Shown: piece after piece, positions 6,141-15,014 of the stretch
Numbering within the stretch: position 1 is the first letter of the stretch
Layout of the letters: the number at the start of each line of letters is the position of its first letter
The notes under the pieces: generated by a model
The model's database searches: none
Told to the model about the DNA's origin: nothing
What the model saw: only the letters and a program-made list of their open reading frames with translations
Source of the DNA: CAZFYZ01 sp964523735
GTDB taxonomy: Bacteria; Armatimonadota; UBA5829
Reading direction: 5' to 3'
DNA length: 64,000 nucleotides
Assembly: GCA_964523735.1 (NCBI GenBank)
Contig: CAZFYZ010000004.1
Location: 21,642 to 85,641, forward strand
Translations under genes and position numbers: made by a program

Positions 6141-7367
6141 TCAGGCCTTGCCCTTCATGCCGCAGAGGAGCTTGGGGTGCTTGAGGGCTTCTCTGTAGTC
6201 GCGGCGACGGTGGAATGGCCAGAGCCGCTCGTCCCTGCCTATCAGCTTGCCATACAGCGCATCCGTGAGAGAGACCGATCCCACGGAAACTGCCACCAGC
6301 AGCATGATTCCAGTGAACGGGCTGGTCTCGCACATGATGGCACACAACACTGAAGCCGCAAGCAGGAGCCCTGTACAGGTCGAGGGGACTAGGAGCACTG
6401 CCTGCCACCAGCGCAGCCGCAGAGGCGCCCAAGCATAGACCCTGTCTGTCTGAAGAAACAGGATGGTCCTCGCAAGCGTAGAACGCCTATCCGTGTCCAG
6501 CCGGCTCGTTCCCGCAAAGCCCCCGTCAAGAGGCAAATCAGCTACCGTGTAGGCTCCGTCACCATAGATTTGGCCCACAACCTGGTACGCCGCATGTACG
6601 CCGATGTCTGAGGTGGTAGGTCGCATCCGCTGATACTCACCGCATGTGATCTGCCCAGCAGCAAGATGCCGAAGAAGCTCGGCCACTCTGATTCGAGATT
6701 CGCGGTCCACCGAGCGGGTGGCTCTGCGTCCTGCCAGGCCGGCAGCCTCTAGTGCTTCCTCCGTGGCTCTATACAGGTCTAGCTTGAACGGTGCGGGTTC
6801 AGGGGTTGCGGTGACAACATGCTCATCCACATGCTGATCCACGTAGATGATGGTGGTATCGTCATCCCCGGTCGTCATGGACTGGCTAGACAGCAGCTTC
6901 GGTTGCCTGAGAGCCTGCTCGTATTCCTCAAGACTGCTGAATGGCCAGTAGCTGTAGTCTTCGTGTTCTTCTGGAGGCGCAGAATTGCGCCTGAGCTTTC
7001 GCAGACAGGCCCGAGCGATGATCAAGGCTAGTGTCACGGGAAGCACGATTACCGCGAGCAAAGCGAGCGGGCCGTCCCACCACTCGGCGGGAGGAGGTTC
7101 GCGACGCTCCAGATCGGTGTAGAGGTACATCGCTACGCGGGCGAGAGATCGCCTGTCATCACGGGTCAGTGGCTTCGGAACGCCCAATCTGTAAGGCTTG
7201 CCGTATAGATCCTCATACGCGAGCTCGAGTTGATCGTTTACTTCGTTGAGTGTGTGATCAGATGTGAAGTGAGGAAGACCCAGGTCAAACGTGCGGTTGG
7301 TTATCCGACCAGAGATGAAGTGCCGTAACAGTCGTGCCGTCTTCCTGCGCGCCTTTCGATCCACCAT
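6141..7367 (-). CDS. Unknown membrane protein with tandem-duplicated module
   Basis: 408 residues of unrecognised family built from two copies of the same unit. The first half runs from RKARRKTARLLRHFISGRIT through DRRSLARVAMYLYTDLERR, a transmembrane helix (about 103-121), and YWPFSSLEEYEQALRQPKLL. The second repeats this as ESRIRVAELLRHLAAGQIT, DRRSTLARTILFLQTDRVY, a two-helix membrane region (about 320-365) and LWPFHRRRDYREALKHPKLL. A central linker is rich in Asp, Thr and His (GDDDTTIIYVDQHVDEHV). The repeated (Y/L)WPF...EAL..PKLL box looks like a cytoplasmic signature. No enzyme motif is seen. It lies 26 bases upstream of the 125-residue gene on the same strand. Confidence 0.72.
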   Translation of the reverse strand: MVDRKARRKTARLLRHFISGRITNRTFDLGLPHFTSDHTLNEVNDQLELAYEDLYGKPYRLGVPKPLTRDDRRSLARVAMYLYTDLERREPPPAEWWDGPLALLAVIVLPVTLALIIARACLRKLRRNSAPPEEHEDYSYWPFSSLEEYEQALRQPKLLSSQSMTTGDDDTTIIYVDQHVDEHVVTATPEPAPFKLDLYRATEEALEAAGLAGRRATRSVDRESRIRVAELLRHLAAGQITCGEYQRMRPTTSDIGVHAAYQVVGQIYGDGAYTVADLPLDGGFAGTSRLDTDRRSTLARTILFLQTDRVYAWAPLRLRWWQAVLLVPSTCTGLLLAASVLCAIMCETSPFTGIMLLVAVSVGSVSLTDALYGKLIGRDERLWPFHRRRDYREALKHPKLLCGMKGKA

Positions 7368-7384
7368 TTCGCGCTTTCGCTCCT

Positions 7385-7401
7385 CCTGAGCCCGTCGAAG
7401 G
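7385..7401. repeat. Family-E REP-type element
   Basis: CCTGAGCCCGTCGAAGG lies between the duplicated-module gene and the activase gene. It is the reverse orientation of the element inside the 5737-6114 gene. Confidence 0.65.
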
Positions 7402-7414
7402 CGGGCTTTCGCGA

Positions 7415-10400
7415 TTAGGTTCCCTTCCCCGCCAGCGCGGCTTCAGCCTCTGCTTTCACCGCCTGCTGGCCTTGGTAGCGCTCTTTGACTTGCCACATGA
7501 AGCTGACGATCTTGGCGTCGCGGGAGGAGTCTATGAACCCGTCGTAGTCGAGGTTCAGGAACGGGATATTGCCGTGGCGGCGGCGCAAGGTTTGGCTCAG
7601 GGACGCGACTATGTTGCCCGGCATGCAGTTGAACGGGATCACGCTCACAATGCCCGCGAGCCCGCGGTTGGCGAAGTCCTCGCTCTTGCCCATCGAGCAG
7701 ATCGCCTCACCGCCGAATGTGTGGTCGACGTACTTCGAGCCCTTCCGGATGACTACATCAGGTCCGATGTCATCGTAGCCTTCGAGATACGGCAGGCAGG
7801 CATGGAAGAGCGCGTGCTCGTCTTTGTGCGCAAGGCGGTGGTTGGTCCAGCGCGCCGTAAGCTCCTTGAGCTCTTCGCCGGATACCAGGCCATCGAGTAA
7901 TCTGTCGACTGACAGAAGCTTGCCGATGTAATTCGCGTAGCTGAAGAACTCGGTCGCCGGGGCAAGCCAGGTCTCGGCGCCTTGCTCCTCGAGCTTGCGG
8001 AGGATGTCCTGGTTGGCTCCATCGTGGAGCCGGACGTAGAACTCACCCACCACGCCTACCAGCGGCTTCGGCTCAGTGCTTCGCGGGATGCTGTCGAAGT
8101 CCGCTTGCGCCCTGTGCAGCAACTCCTGGAACTCCGCCAAATGCTTCGTGTTGAGCATCACCGCGAGCTTCGAGGACTCCAGCCGCTTCTTGTGGTCCGG
8201 CATCATCTGGATCAGCTTGTCCAGATACTCACGGTAGACTGCTTCGCTCGAACCGGCGTGGATCTCATACGGCCGCGTGCGGCAGAGCATCTTGAGCAGC
8301 AGATCGCTGGCGACGAAGCCGTCCCAAGCAAGCAGAGCGAACATAGTGCCAAGCCCGCCGTGCTCGCTGATGCTGCCGAGGGTGACTATATCGACGTCCT
8401 CGTAACCTGCTTTGTCGAGTATTCTCCGCTGGAGCATGCTGTACATGCCGAACCTGCAAGGTCCCTCTGAGTTCCCCTGGAAGAAAGCTTCCCTAGATCG
8501 GTCGAAGTCCGGCTGATTGGTTCTGTAGAGCATATCTTCCGTTGTCATCAGAGCGGGCAGGCACACATCCTCGGAGATCGCCCTTCGGCCCAGGTTGAGG
8601 CCAGTATCCGGTGACCGGGGTAGCACGTCGGAATTGATCCCATAGGCGCGCATCGCCGCCGCCAGGATCCTGGCGCCTTCACAGGCGTATGGCACCCAGA
8701 CCTTCTTGTCCCCGAGTGCGGTGATCGAGGCATCGGTCGTGCGGATAGTCTGGAAGTCCTTGTCGAAGCTCTTTGTGGCGGTGTCGGCGAATGCTTCGAT
8801 GCGAGTGATCACCCCCGCGTCGGCCGTGTGCTCGTCGATCTGCATCACATAGCAGGGCTCGCCGATCTCGTCCTTGAAGAACGGGTTGCCGAACGAGTCC
8901 GGCCCGCAGGCGAAGTACGTGAGCACCACGGCGCGCAGCCGCACGTCCTGCCGGATCAGCCGGGCGGCCATCAGCTTCTTCTGGATCTGGCGGGAGTAGG
9001 CGTTCGGCCAGACGTCGGAGATATCCGTGTCCTCAAGCGGCAGGAAGTCCTGCGGAATCGCAAGTATCCCCAGGTCCTGGATCTTCTTGCCAATGTCCAT
9101 ATTCAGCGCCGGGTCCCAGAGCGTGTACGGCCGGCCGATGACCACGAACGCCACAGCGTCCTCCGGCAGTTCTCGAAGAACCTGCTCGCCGCGCGCCGCG
9201 ATCCTCGCCCGGAAGTCGACGAGGGTCTTCCATGCGACATCGAATGCCGCCCGGGACTCCTGTTTGGACTTACCCAACTCCTTGCCAACCTGGGTGAACA
9301 GCTTGCGCATGTGCCTGACGCCGCGCTTGGCGTGAATTCGAGGAGTGATGTATCTGATCCCGCGCTCTGTGACTCCCACCGCTGACGCGATCACGTCCGG
9401 CGCCGCCTGCAGATACGGACAGGTCTGTGCCTGGCGCATGTTTGCATTCGGCTGCTCGGTGGAAATCACTCCCGGCGCGAAGATGATGTCCACGCCTTTC
9501 TCGATCAGGTCCATGTAATGCCCGTGCGCAACCTTGAACGGGAAGCAGGGCTCGCCGATCGAGACATCCAGTCCCATCTCGATGATCCGCTTGTTGGTCG
9601 GATCAGACGGCACGACCTCGAAGCCCAGCTCACTCAGGAATGCGTTGTAGAGCGGGTAGTATTCGGAGAACATGAGACCGCGGGGAATGCCGATCTTTGT
9701 AGCCCCCTCACCCCGGCCCTCTCCCGCGAGGGGAGATGGAGCGTACGCCTCCAACATCATCTTCTCGCGTTCGGCGAATAGATCGGGCAGGTGCTCGCCG
9801 AGGTTCTTCTTCTGGACCGCACTGAACTTTTCGCAGCGGTCGTTGTAGAAGTACTTCGGGCCACCGGACATCTGGAACGTGTTCACGTCGCAGCGGTTAG
9901 AGCAGGACTTGCACTCGAATGAGGTTATCTCATATTTCGCGTCCGCGACCGCGTCAAAGCCTCGGAAGCGTGGCTCCTCCGGGTTTGCCAGATACGCGAG
10001 CCGGGCCGCTCCTACGGCGCCTGTTATGTGCGGGTAGGGCGGGACCACGATCTCTCGCCCAAGAATAGTCTCATACGCCGCCACCATGCCCTTGTTGAAC
10101 GCGACGGCGCCCTGGAAAGCGATCTTGTTGCCGATGTCGCGGCTGGCCACGTTCTTGTGCAGGTAGTTCTTTACGCTGGCGAGGCAAATGCCGGCCGCCA
10201 GGTCCTCTACCGGCACGTTGTTCTGCTGATAGTAGACCATCGCGGATTCGGAGAACACCGTGCAGGTCCAGTCAAGCTCCGGCGGGCGCGTGTTGGCAAG
10301 CGCCTTGTCGCCAAATTCCTCGAGTGGAATGCCGAGCCGCTCGGCCTGCTTCTCCAGGAAAGCCCCGGTGCCCGCGGCGCAGGCTTTGTTCATCTCGAAG

Positions 10401-11755
10401 TCGGTGATCGTGTCACCGTCGAGGCGGATATACTTTGAGTCCTGTCCGCCGATCTCGAAGATCGAGTCGATGTCATTGGCATACGACAGCGCGCCACTTG
10501 CCTGCGCAGTGATCTCGTTTCGGATCAGGTCAGCGCCGATATAGTCACCGGTAAGGTAGCGTCCACTGCCGGTCGTTGCCGCAACGATCTTCCTTATCTC
10601 GAGCCCCTGCTCGACGATCTGGTCGTGGATCTTCGATAGCGTGTCGCGCACGGCCGAAAGAGGATCACCATTCGTCCGCCGATAATAGCTCGCCAGCACA
10701 ACGGTCTTGCCATCGACCATCGTCACCAGCGCGGCCTTGGTGCTGACCGAGCCGATGTCAACGCCCAATCCGGCACAAGGGATTGGGGGCTGGGAGTTGG
10801 GGGTTGGGGAAGGAACTCTTGGTTGATCAGGCGCGACGTTGCCTTCCCTAACCCCTAACCCCGAACTCCTAACCCCTAGCCGGATCGGTTCGCATCCCGG
10901 ATACTCGATCGGCTTCGAGAGCTGCTCCTCCAGGCGGTCAATGGCTGCTTCGACGTCAATCACGGCTTCCGCCTTGATAGCTGCGCCGATGGCGCCCAAA
11001 GTTCGGTTGTGCTCAGGCACGAACATGCGGCCGCCAAGGCCAAGCTCTTCGGAGAGGTACTTGATAACAGCCGGGTTCTCGGAAACCCCACCGATAAAGG
11101 CGATCTTATCCCTGAACTCCTTGCCTCGCGCGATTGCTGAGCGGTAGTTCCGGCTGATAGCCTGGTGAACCCCGGCTGCTATGCGCTCGCGTGGGGTGCC
11201 TTTCTGATACAAGTGGACAATATCGCTCTCGGTGAAGACGGCGCAGCGGCCGGAGAGGCTTGCGGGACTCTCTGCTTCGAGTGCGACCTGAGCAAACTCT
11301 TGGATCGTGCCCAGGTTCAGCCGCTTGGCCATGTGATCGAGGAACGAGCCGCTGCCCGAGGCGCACTTGTTGCCCAGGTTGGAATCTTCGACCAGGAGCC
11401 TTCCGCTGACGGGGTCACGCTCGAAGAGGATGTACTTCTGAGCCTCGCGGCCCATCTCAATGATCGTGCGGACCTCGGGGTAGAGTCTGTCGATTGCGGA
11501 GGCCAGCGCGTTCGGCTCGTGTACTGCTTCCGCGCCGATAAGGCTCTTGAGCGTCGCCGCACCTGCGCCCGTTGCGCCGCAGATGACCTTGCGATCACCA
11601 ACCAGAGCCCGAACCTGCTCCAGCGTCTCTTTGACCCGCCTGATCGGTTGACCCTGCACGCGCAGGATATCGAGGGTCTCTATGCTATCGTCGTCGTGGA
11701 TGACGACTGCTTTGACGGTATCGGAACCTACATCAAGCCCCACTCTTGTGGACAT
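7415..11755 (-). CDS. Giant 2-hydroxyacyl-CoA dehydratase activase (two BcrAD/BadFG ATPase domains + DUF2229/HgdB-like region)
   Basis: 1446 residues. Two ASKHA ATPase domains of the HgdC/BcrAD type come first: GLDVGSDTVKAV with CASGSGSFLD (Cys131), then GVDIGSVSTKAALV with CAAGTGAFLEKQAERLGI; in the family these Cys bind a [4Fe-4S] cluster between subunits. Next come a Cys-rich CKSCSNRCDV segment, a DUF2229 region (KIGIPRGLMFSEYYPL, GEPCFPFKVAHGHY) and an HgdB-like C-terminal part. Such proteins couple ATP hydrolysis to low-potential electron transfer in anaerobes; the substrate is unknown. ATG 11753-11755 is chosen because GAGGAT precedes it and homology begins there. Two repeat-derived peptides are embedded in frame: one between the ATPase domains (LGVRSSGLGVRE...TPNSQPPIP) and APSPLAGEGRGEG before DUF2229. 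Confidence 0.9.
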   Translation of the reverse strand: MSTRVGLDVGSDTVKAVVIHDDDSIETLDILRVQGQPIRRVKETLEQVRALVGDRKVICGATGAGAATLKSLIGAEAVHEPNALASAIDRLYPEVRTIIEMGREAQKYILFERDPVSGRLLVEDSNLGNKCASGSGSFLDHMAKRLNLGTIQEFAQVALEAESPASLSGRCAVFTESDIVHLYQKGTPRERIAAGVHQAISRNYRSAIARGKEFRDKIAFIGGVSENPAVIKYLSEELGLGGRMFVPEHNRTLGAIGAAIKAEAVIDVEAAIDRLEEQLSKPIEYPGCEPIRLGVRSSGLGVREGNVAPDQPRVPSPTPNSQPPIPCAGLGVDIGSVSTKAALVTMVDGKTVVLASYYRRTNGDPLSAVRDTLSKIHDQIVEQGLEIRKIVAATTGSGRYLTGDYIGADLIRNEITAQASGALSYANDIDSIFEIGGQDSKYIRLDGDTITDFEMNKACAAGTGAFLEKQAERLGIPLEEFGDKALANTRPPELDWTCTVFSESAMVYYQQNNVPVEDLAAGICLASVKNYLHKNVASRDIGNKIAFQGAVAFNKGMVAAYETILGREIVVPPYPHITGAVGAARLAYLANPEEPRFRGFDAVADAKYEITSFECKSCSNRCDVNTFQMSGGPKYFYNDRCEKFSAVQKKNLGEHLPDLFAEREKMMLEAYAPSPLAGEGRGEGATKIGIPRGLMFSEYYPLYNAFLSELGFEVVPSDPTNKRIIEMGLDVSIGEPCFPFKVAHGHYMDLIEKGVDIIFAPGVISTEQPNANMRQAQTCPYLQAAPDVIASAVGVTERGIRYITPRIHAKRGVRHMRKLFTQVGKELGKSKQESRAAFDVAWKTLVDFRARIAARGEQVLRELPEDAVAFVVIGRPYTLWDPALNMDIGKKIQDLGILAIPQDFLPLEDTDISDVWPNAYSRQIQKKLMAARLIRQDVRLRAVVLTYFACGPDSFGNPFFKDEIGEPCYVMQIDEHTADAGVITRIEAFADTATKSFDKDFQTIRTTDASITALGDKKVWVPYACEGARILAAAMRAYGINSDVLPRSPDTGLNLGRRAISEDVCLPALMTTEDMLYRTNQPDFDRSREAFFQGNSEGPCRFGMYSMLQRRILDKAGYEDVDIVTLGSISEHGGLGTMFALLAWDGFVASDLLLKMLCRTRPYEIHAGSSEAVYREYLDKLIQMMPDHKKRLESSKLAVMLNTKHLAEFQELLHRAQADFDSIPRSTEPKPLVGVVGEFYVRLHDGANQDILRKLEEQGAETWLAPATEFFSYANYIGKLLSVDRLLDGLVSGEELKELTARWTNHRLAHKDEHALFHACLPYLEGYDDIGPDVVIRKGSKYVDHTFGGEAICSMGKSEDFANRGLAGIVSVIPFNCMPGNIVASLSQTLRRRHGNIPFLNLDYDGFIDSSRDAKIVSFMWQVKERYQGQQAVKAEAEAALAGKGT
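9703..9736. repeat. Family-B repeat in frame within the activase gene
   Basis: CCCCCTCACCCCGGCCCTCT followed by CCCGCGAGGGGAGA, the same palindrome family as at 737-1048. It encodes the SPLAGEGRGEG stretch on the minus strand without breaking the frame. Confidence 0.8.
10779..10880. repeat. Family-D repeat (GGGTTAGGGG/CCCCTAACCC) in frame within the activase gene
   Basis: About 100 bases with arms GATTGGGGGCTGGGAGTTGG and CTAACCCCTAACCCCGAACT sit in the linker between the two ATPase domains and encode a low-complexity peptide. Both arms are built from short G- or C-rich telomere-like words, and the length keeps the frame. Confidence 0.75.
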
Positions 11756-11952
11756 AGGCAATATCCTCCCGAGGCACGACCCGCAATATCGGGCGGAGGC
11801 CAATGTTGCAGTTTACCCAAACGGGCAACCGACAAAGGACAGTATATTGCGCTTCCTTGCTTCCGTCAAGTCGAACACGCTCATTTCGCTAGTCATGCGT
11901 GCTCCGCCGCCGCTTCCCACACCTGTTATTCGACGCTTGGCCGCAATGGCCT

Positions 11953-11981
11953 TTGCCAAACGCGCGCGCGGACACTATAAT
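11953..11981 (+). promoter_or_regulatory. Sigma-70-type promoter of pfp
   Basis: TTGCCA (11953-11958), 17-base spacer, TATAAT (11976-11981). It lies 59 bases before the pfp ATG and diverges from the activase gene. Confidence 0.7.
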
Positions 11982-12040
11982 GGTCTGCGGGGTGGTCGTC
12001 CGGCCGCTCTGATTAGAACAAGAAGGGGACATGGAACCAG

Positions 12041-13693
12041 ATGAGCCGTGAGATATCCGCCCTGCAGAAGGCGCGAGCCGCATACCAGCCGAAGCTGCCC
12101 AAGGCGCTTCGGACAGACAACATAGAGGTCAAAGAAGGCGCGCCCACCGAGCCTGCCACCGATCGCGATGAGATCAAGAAGCTCTTCCCGAACACTTACG
12201 GGCAGCCGGAAGTAAAGATCGTTCCTGGGAATGAGAGCCTGAACTCAAGGCCTATGAAGATCGGCGTTGTCCTTTCAGGCGGGCAAGCCCCGGGAGGGCA
12301 CAACGTGATCGCCGGTCTCTTCGATGCTCTGCAGGCGGCGAATCCCGAGAACAAGCTCTTCGGGTTCCTCAAAGGCCCGGGCGGGGTCATCAAGGGCAAG
12401 TACAAAGAGCTAACGGCCGAAGTGATCGAGCCCTACCGCAACACCGGCGGGTTCGATATGATCATGAGCGGACGAGACAAGATCGAGAAGTCCGAGGATC
12501 TGGCCGCGTGCAAGGAGAACTTCGCGCAGATGGGTCTCGACGGCCTCGTAATTATCGGTGGGGACGACTCCAACACAAATGCGGCCATGCTGGCCGAGTA
12601 TCTGCGCGCTGAGGGTTCGCCCACCTGTGTGATTGGCGTTCCCAAGACCATCGACGGTGACATGAAGAACGAGCAGATCGAGGCGTCATTCGGCTTCGAC
12701 ACCGCCTGCAAGACATACTCCGAGCTGATCGGTAACATCTGCCGTGATGCGACATCCGCTGTCAAGTACTGGCACTTTGTGCGGCTGATGGGTCGTGCCG
12801 CTAGTCACGTCGCCCTTGAGTGCGGGCTGCAGACGCGCCCGAACATCACACTTGTTTCCGAGGAGATACAAGCCAACGGCACCACGCTCCAGCAGATAGT
12901 GGACTACGTCGCGGACGTCATCACAGAGCGCGCCGCCGAGGGCAAGAACTACGGCATCCTGGTTGTCCCCGAGGGGCTGCCGGAATTCATCCCCGACATC
13001 AAAACGATGATCGACGAGCTCTCCAATATCCTCGGCAGGGACGAGAGCTTCATCAAGAAGCTGCCGGACCACGAGGAGCGGCTGCAGTACATCACGGGTC
13101 AGCTCTCGGACCACAGCGCAAAGGTCTATGCCTCCCTGCCGGCGGAGATTCAGAAAGTCCTGCTCAAGCGCGACAGCCATGGCAATGTGCCGCTCTCGCA
13201 GGTGGAAACTGAGCGGCTATTGATCGACCTCATCTCCGACAAGTTCCGGATGATGAAAGAGCACGGCGAGAAGGCCCCGAAGTTCAGCGCACTCTCGCAC
13301 TTCTTCGGCTACGAGGGCCGCTGTGCCACCCCGACCAACTTCGACTGCGACTACTGCTACTCGCTCGGCTATACCGCTGCACAGCTTGTTCGGGCCGGCC
13401 TGACCGGTTACACGGTCAACGTGCAGAACCTGACCAAGCCCTCCGATGAGTGGGTCGCGGGCGGAACTCCCGTCACGATGATGCTCAACATGGAGATGCG
13501 CAAGGGTAAGCCGACCCCCGTCATCAAGAAGGCGCTCGTGGACTTGAACGATGCCCCATTCCAGACCTACGCTGCCAGCCGCGACGAATGGGCCATCGGC
13601 GACTGCTACGTCTTCCCCGGCCCGATCCAGTACTTCGGCCCGAGCGAGGTCTGCGACGCTCCGACGAAGACGCTGGCGTTGGAGAAGGGATAG
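12041..13693 (+). CDS. pfp: Diphosphate-fructose-6-phosphate 1-phosphotransferase (PPi-PFK, long type)
   Basis: Phosphorylates fructose 6-phosphate using pyrophosphate, reversibly, so it can serve glycolysis and gluconeogenesis in the cytoplasm. The 550-residue length and sequence match the long plant/spirochaete-like class. Landmarks are GVVLSGGQAPGGHNVIAGL (residues about 75-93), GGDDSN (173-178), where Asp in place of Gly after GGD marks pyrophosphate use, the catalytic PKTIDGD (201-207), and MGRAASHVALE near 250. The N-terminal about 65 residues precede the catalytic fold, as in this class. It is monocistronic, with its own promoter at 11953-11981. No ATP-dependent PFK is in the window. 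Confidence 0.95.
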   Translation: MSREISALQKARAAYQPKLPKALRTDNIEVKEGAPTEPATDRDEIKKLFPNTYGQPEVKIVPGNESLNSRPMKIGVVLSGGQAPGGHNVIAGLFDALQAANPENKLFGFLKGPGGVIKGKYKELTAEVIEPYRNTGGFDMIMSGRDKIEKSEDLAACKENFAQMGLDGLVIIGGDDSNTNAAMLAEYLRAEGSPTCVIGVPKTIDGDMKNEQIEASFGFDTACKTYSELIGNICRDATSAVKYWHFVRLMGRAASHVALECGLQTRPNITLVSEEIQANGTTLQQIVDYVADVITERAAEGKNYGILVVPEGLPEFIPDIKTMIDELSNILGRDESFIKKLPDHEERLQYITGQLSDHSAKVYASLPAEIQKVLLKRDSHGNVPLSQVETERLLIDLISDKFRMMKEHGEKAPKFSALSHFFGYEGRCATPTNFDCDYCYSLGYTAAQLVRAGLTGYTVNVQNLTKPSDEWVAGGTPVTMMLNMEMRKGKPTPVIKKALVDLNDAPFQTYAASRDEWAIGDCYVFPGPIQYFGPSEVCDAPTKTLALEKG

Positions 13694-13786
13694 AGACTGA
13701 CCGCCGCCGACACAGCCGGGTAAACGTTTGAAGCGTTCCAGACATCTTATTACCACGGAGATATCTATCCGGCGGAGTCACGGCGC

Positions 13787-15010
13787 TTGAGTTGCACGCT
13801 CGACAAACTGTGGGAATCTCATAGAGACCACCTAAGGCATGTCCTCATAGGTCTGACGAGGGATATCGACCTCGCGGACGACCTGCTCATGGAGACGTAT
13901 CTGCGCGCCCGTGCCGGCATCCCGGGTTACCGGGGCGGCGACGGGCGCGCCTGGCTTACGGCAATCGCCAGGAACGTGTTCAATGCCTACCTGCGACGAA
14001 CGCGCCTTCACACCGACACTCTCCTCGACCTAGAGACCGTGCCCAACACCGCGCTACCCTTGGGTTCCTCTGATCACGCTGCCCTCCTGGACCTCCGAGA
14101 GTCCATAGGCGCGCTATCCGATCGCAAGCGAGCGGCCTTGGTGATGCGCCACTATGGGGGATTCTCGTACAAGGAAATAGCCGACCAGCAGGGATGCTCC
14201 GAAGCCACGGCCCGGGTTCGCGTGTGGAAGACTATGCAGGAGCTGAAGGCGGCTCTGAGCGCAAAATGGGCCGCTTCCCCCGGGACGAAGTGTTCCCAGG
14301 TGAGAGGTACGCTCATGCTCGACTTCCTGTACGGCGGGCTGACCGAGCGAGGCGCTGCGGGCGTAAGGGCCCATCTGGAGCACTGTAATGACTGCCGAGC
14401 AGAGGCGCGTACAATCCGCAAGCTGATGCGCGCGCTTGATGCCGTTGATGGGGACTACAGAGCAACAGAGGTCATCGATCTGGACGTCACCGGCATGCCC
14501 ACCCGCTATTCGTGGTCCAGCATGGTTAACGATTTCGGCAGGGCGCTGGAGACATACTGGTGGACGATCAACAAGAGCACTGAGGTCGACTACGCCGCCC
14601 TGCAGGGCGAAGAGGTGAAGCTGCAGGTCCTGCCGTTCAGTGACACGCAGTACAAACATGAGGCCCCCCTGCCCCGACCGGCCCAACCGGGCGAAGCTGT
14701 GGACTCGGTGCTGGTCACGCATCCTAAAGACCCAGGGCGTTGGGCGGAGAAGCTGGATGAAGGACGCTGGCGCTTTTGCTTCGGGACAACACCCAACAGC
14801 AGGCATCAATGGGTTCTCGTCTTGGCCATAAGGCTGCCACCCGCCGCCAGTCTGACGAGCGCAGAACCCGATCCGAGCAGGGTGACGCGGAACGGAACTA
14901 CCACAGCAGTCTGGCGACGCATCCTGCCGAGTGTTCGTCCCGACGCCGAAGGTGTCTGTCCTTGGCAGTTTGAGTGCGCCGTCGAGTATCAGCTGCAACA
15001 GAAGGAGTAG
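13787..15010 (+). CDS. ECF sigma factor fused to zinc-finger anti-sigma domain and C-terminal sensor-like domain
   Basis: 407 residues. Residues about 1-80 are sigma region 2 (DIDLADDLLMETYLRARAGI, AWLTAIARNVFNAYLRR), and 105-160 are region 4 with a helix-turn-helix (YGGFSYKEIADQQGCSEATA). A ZAS-like zinc-finger segment follows with Cys near 167 and HLEHCNDC near 197 (HxxxCxxC). The last about 190 residues are soluble, unrecognised and contain several Trp; there is no transmembrane helix. Sigma and anti-sigma are normally separate proteins, so this is a one-piece regulator. The start is TTG 13787 with GGCGGAG upstream. The M1 peptidase gene begins five bases after the stop and is the obvious co-transcribed partner. 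What signal is sensed is unknown. Confidence 0.85.
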   Translation: MSCTLDKLWESHRDHLRHVLIGLTRDIDLADDLLMETYLRARAGIPGYRGGDGRAWLTAIARNVFNAYLRRTRLHTDTLLDLETVPNTALPLGSSDHAALLDLRESIGALSDRKRAALVMRHYGGFSYKEIADQQGCSEATARVRVWKTMQELKAALSAKWAASPGTKCSQVRGTLMLDFLYGGLTERGAAGVRAHLEHCNDCRAEARTIRKLMRALDAVDGDYRATEVIDLDVTGMPTRYSWSSMVNDFGRALETYWWTINKSTEVDYAALQGEEVKLQVLPFSDTQYKHEAPLPRPAQPGEAVDSVLVTHPKDPGRWAEKLDEGRWRFCFGTTPNSRHQWVLVLAIRLPPAASLTSAEPDPSRVTRNGTTTAVWRRILPSVRPDAEGVCPWQFECAVEYQLQQKE

Positions 15011-15014
15011 AACA

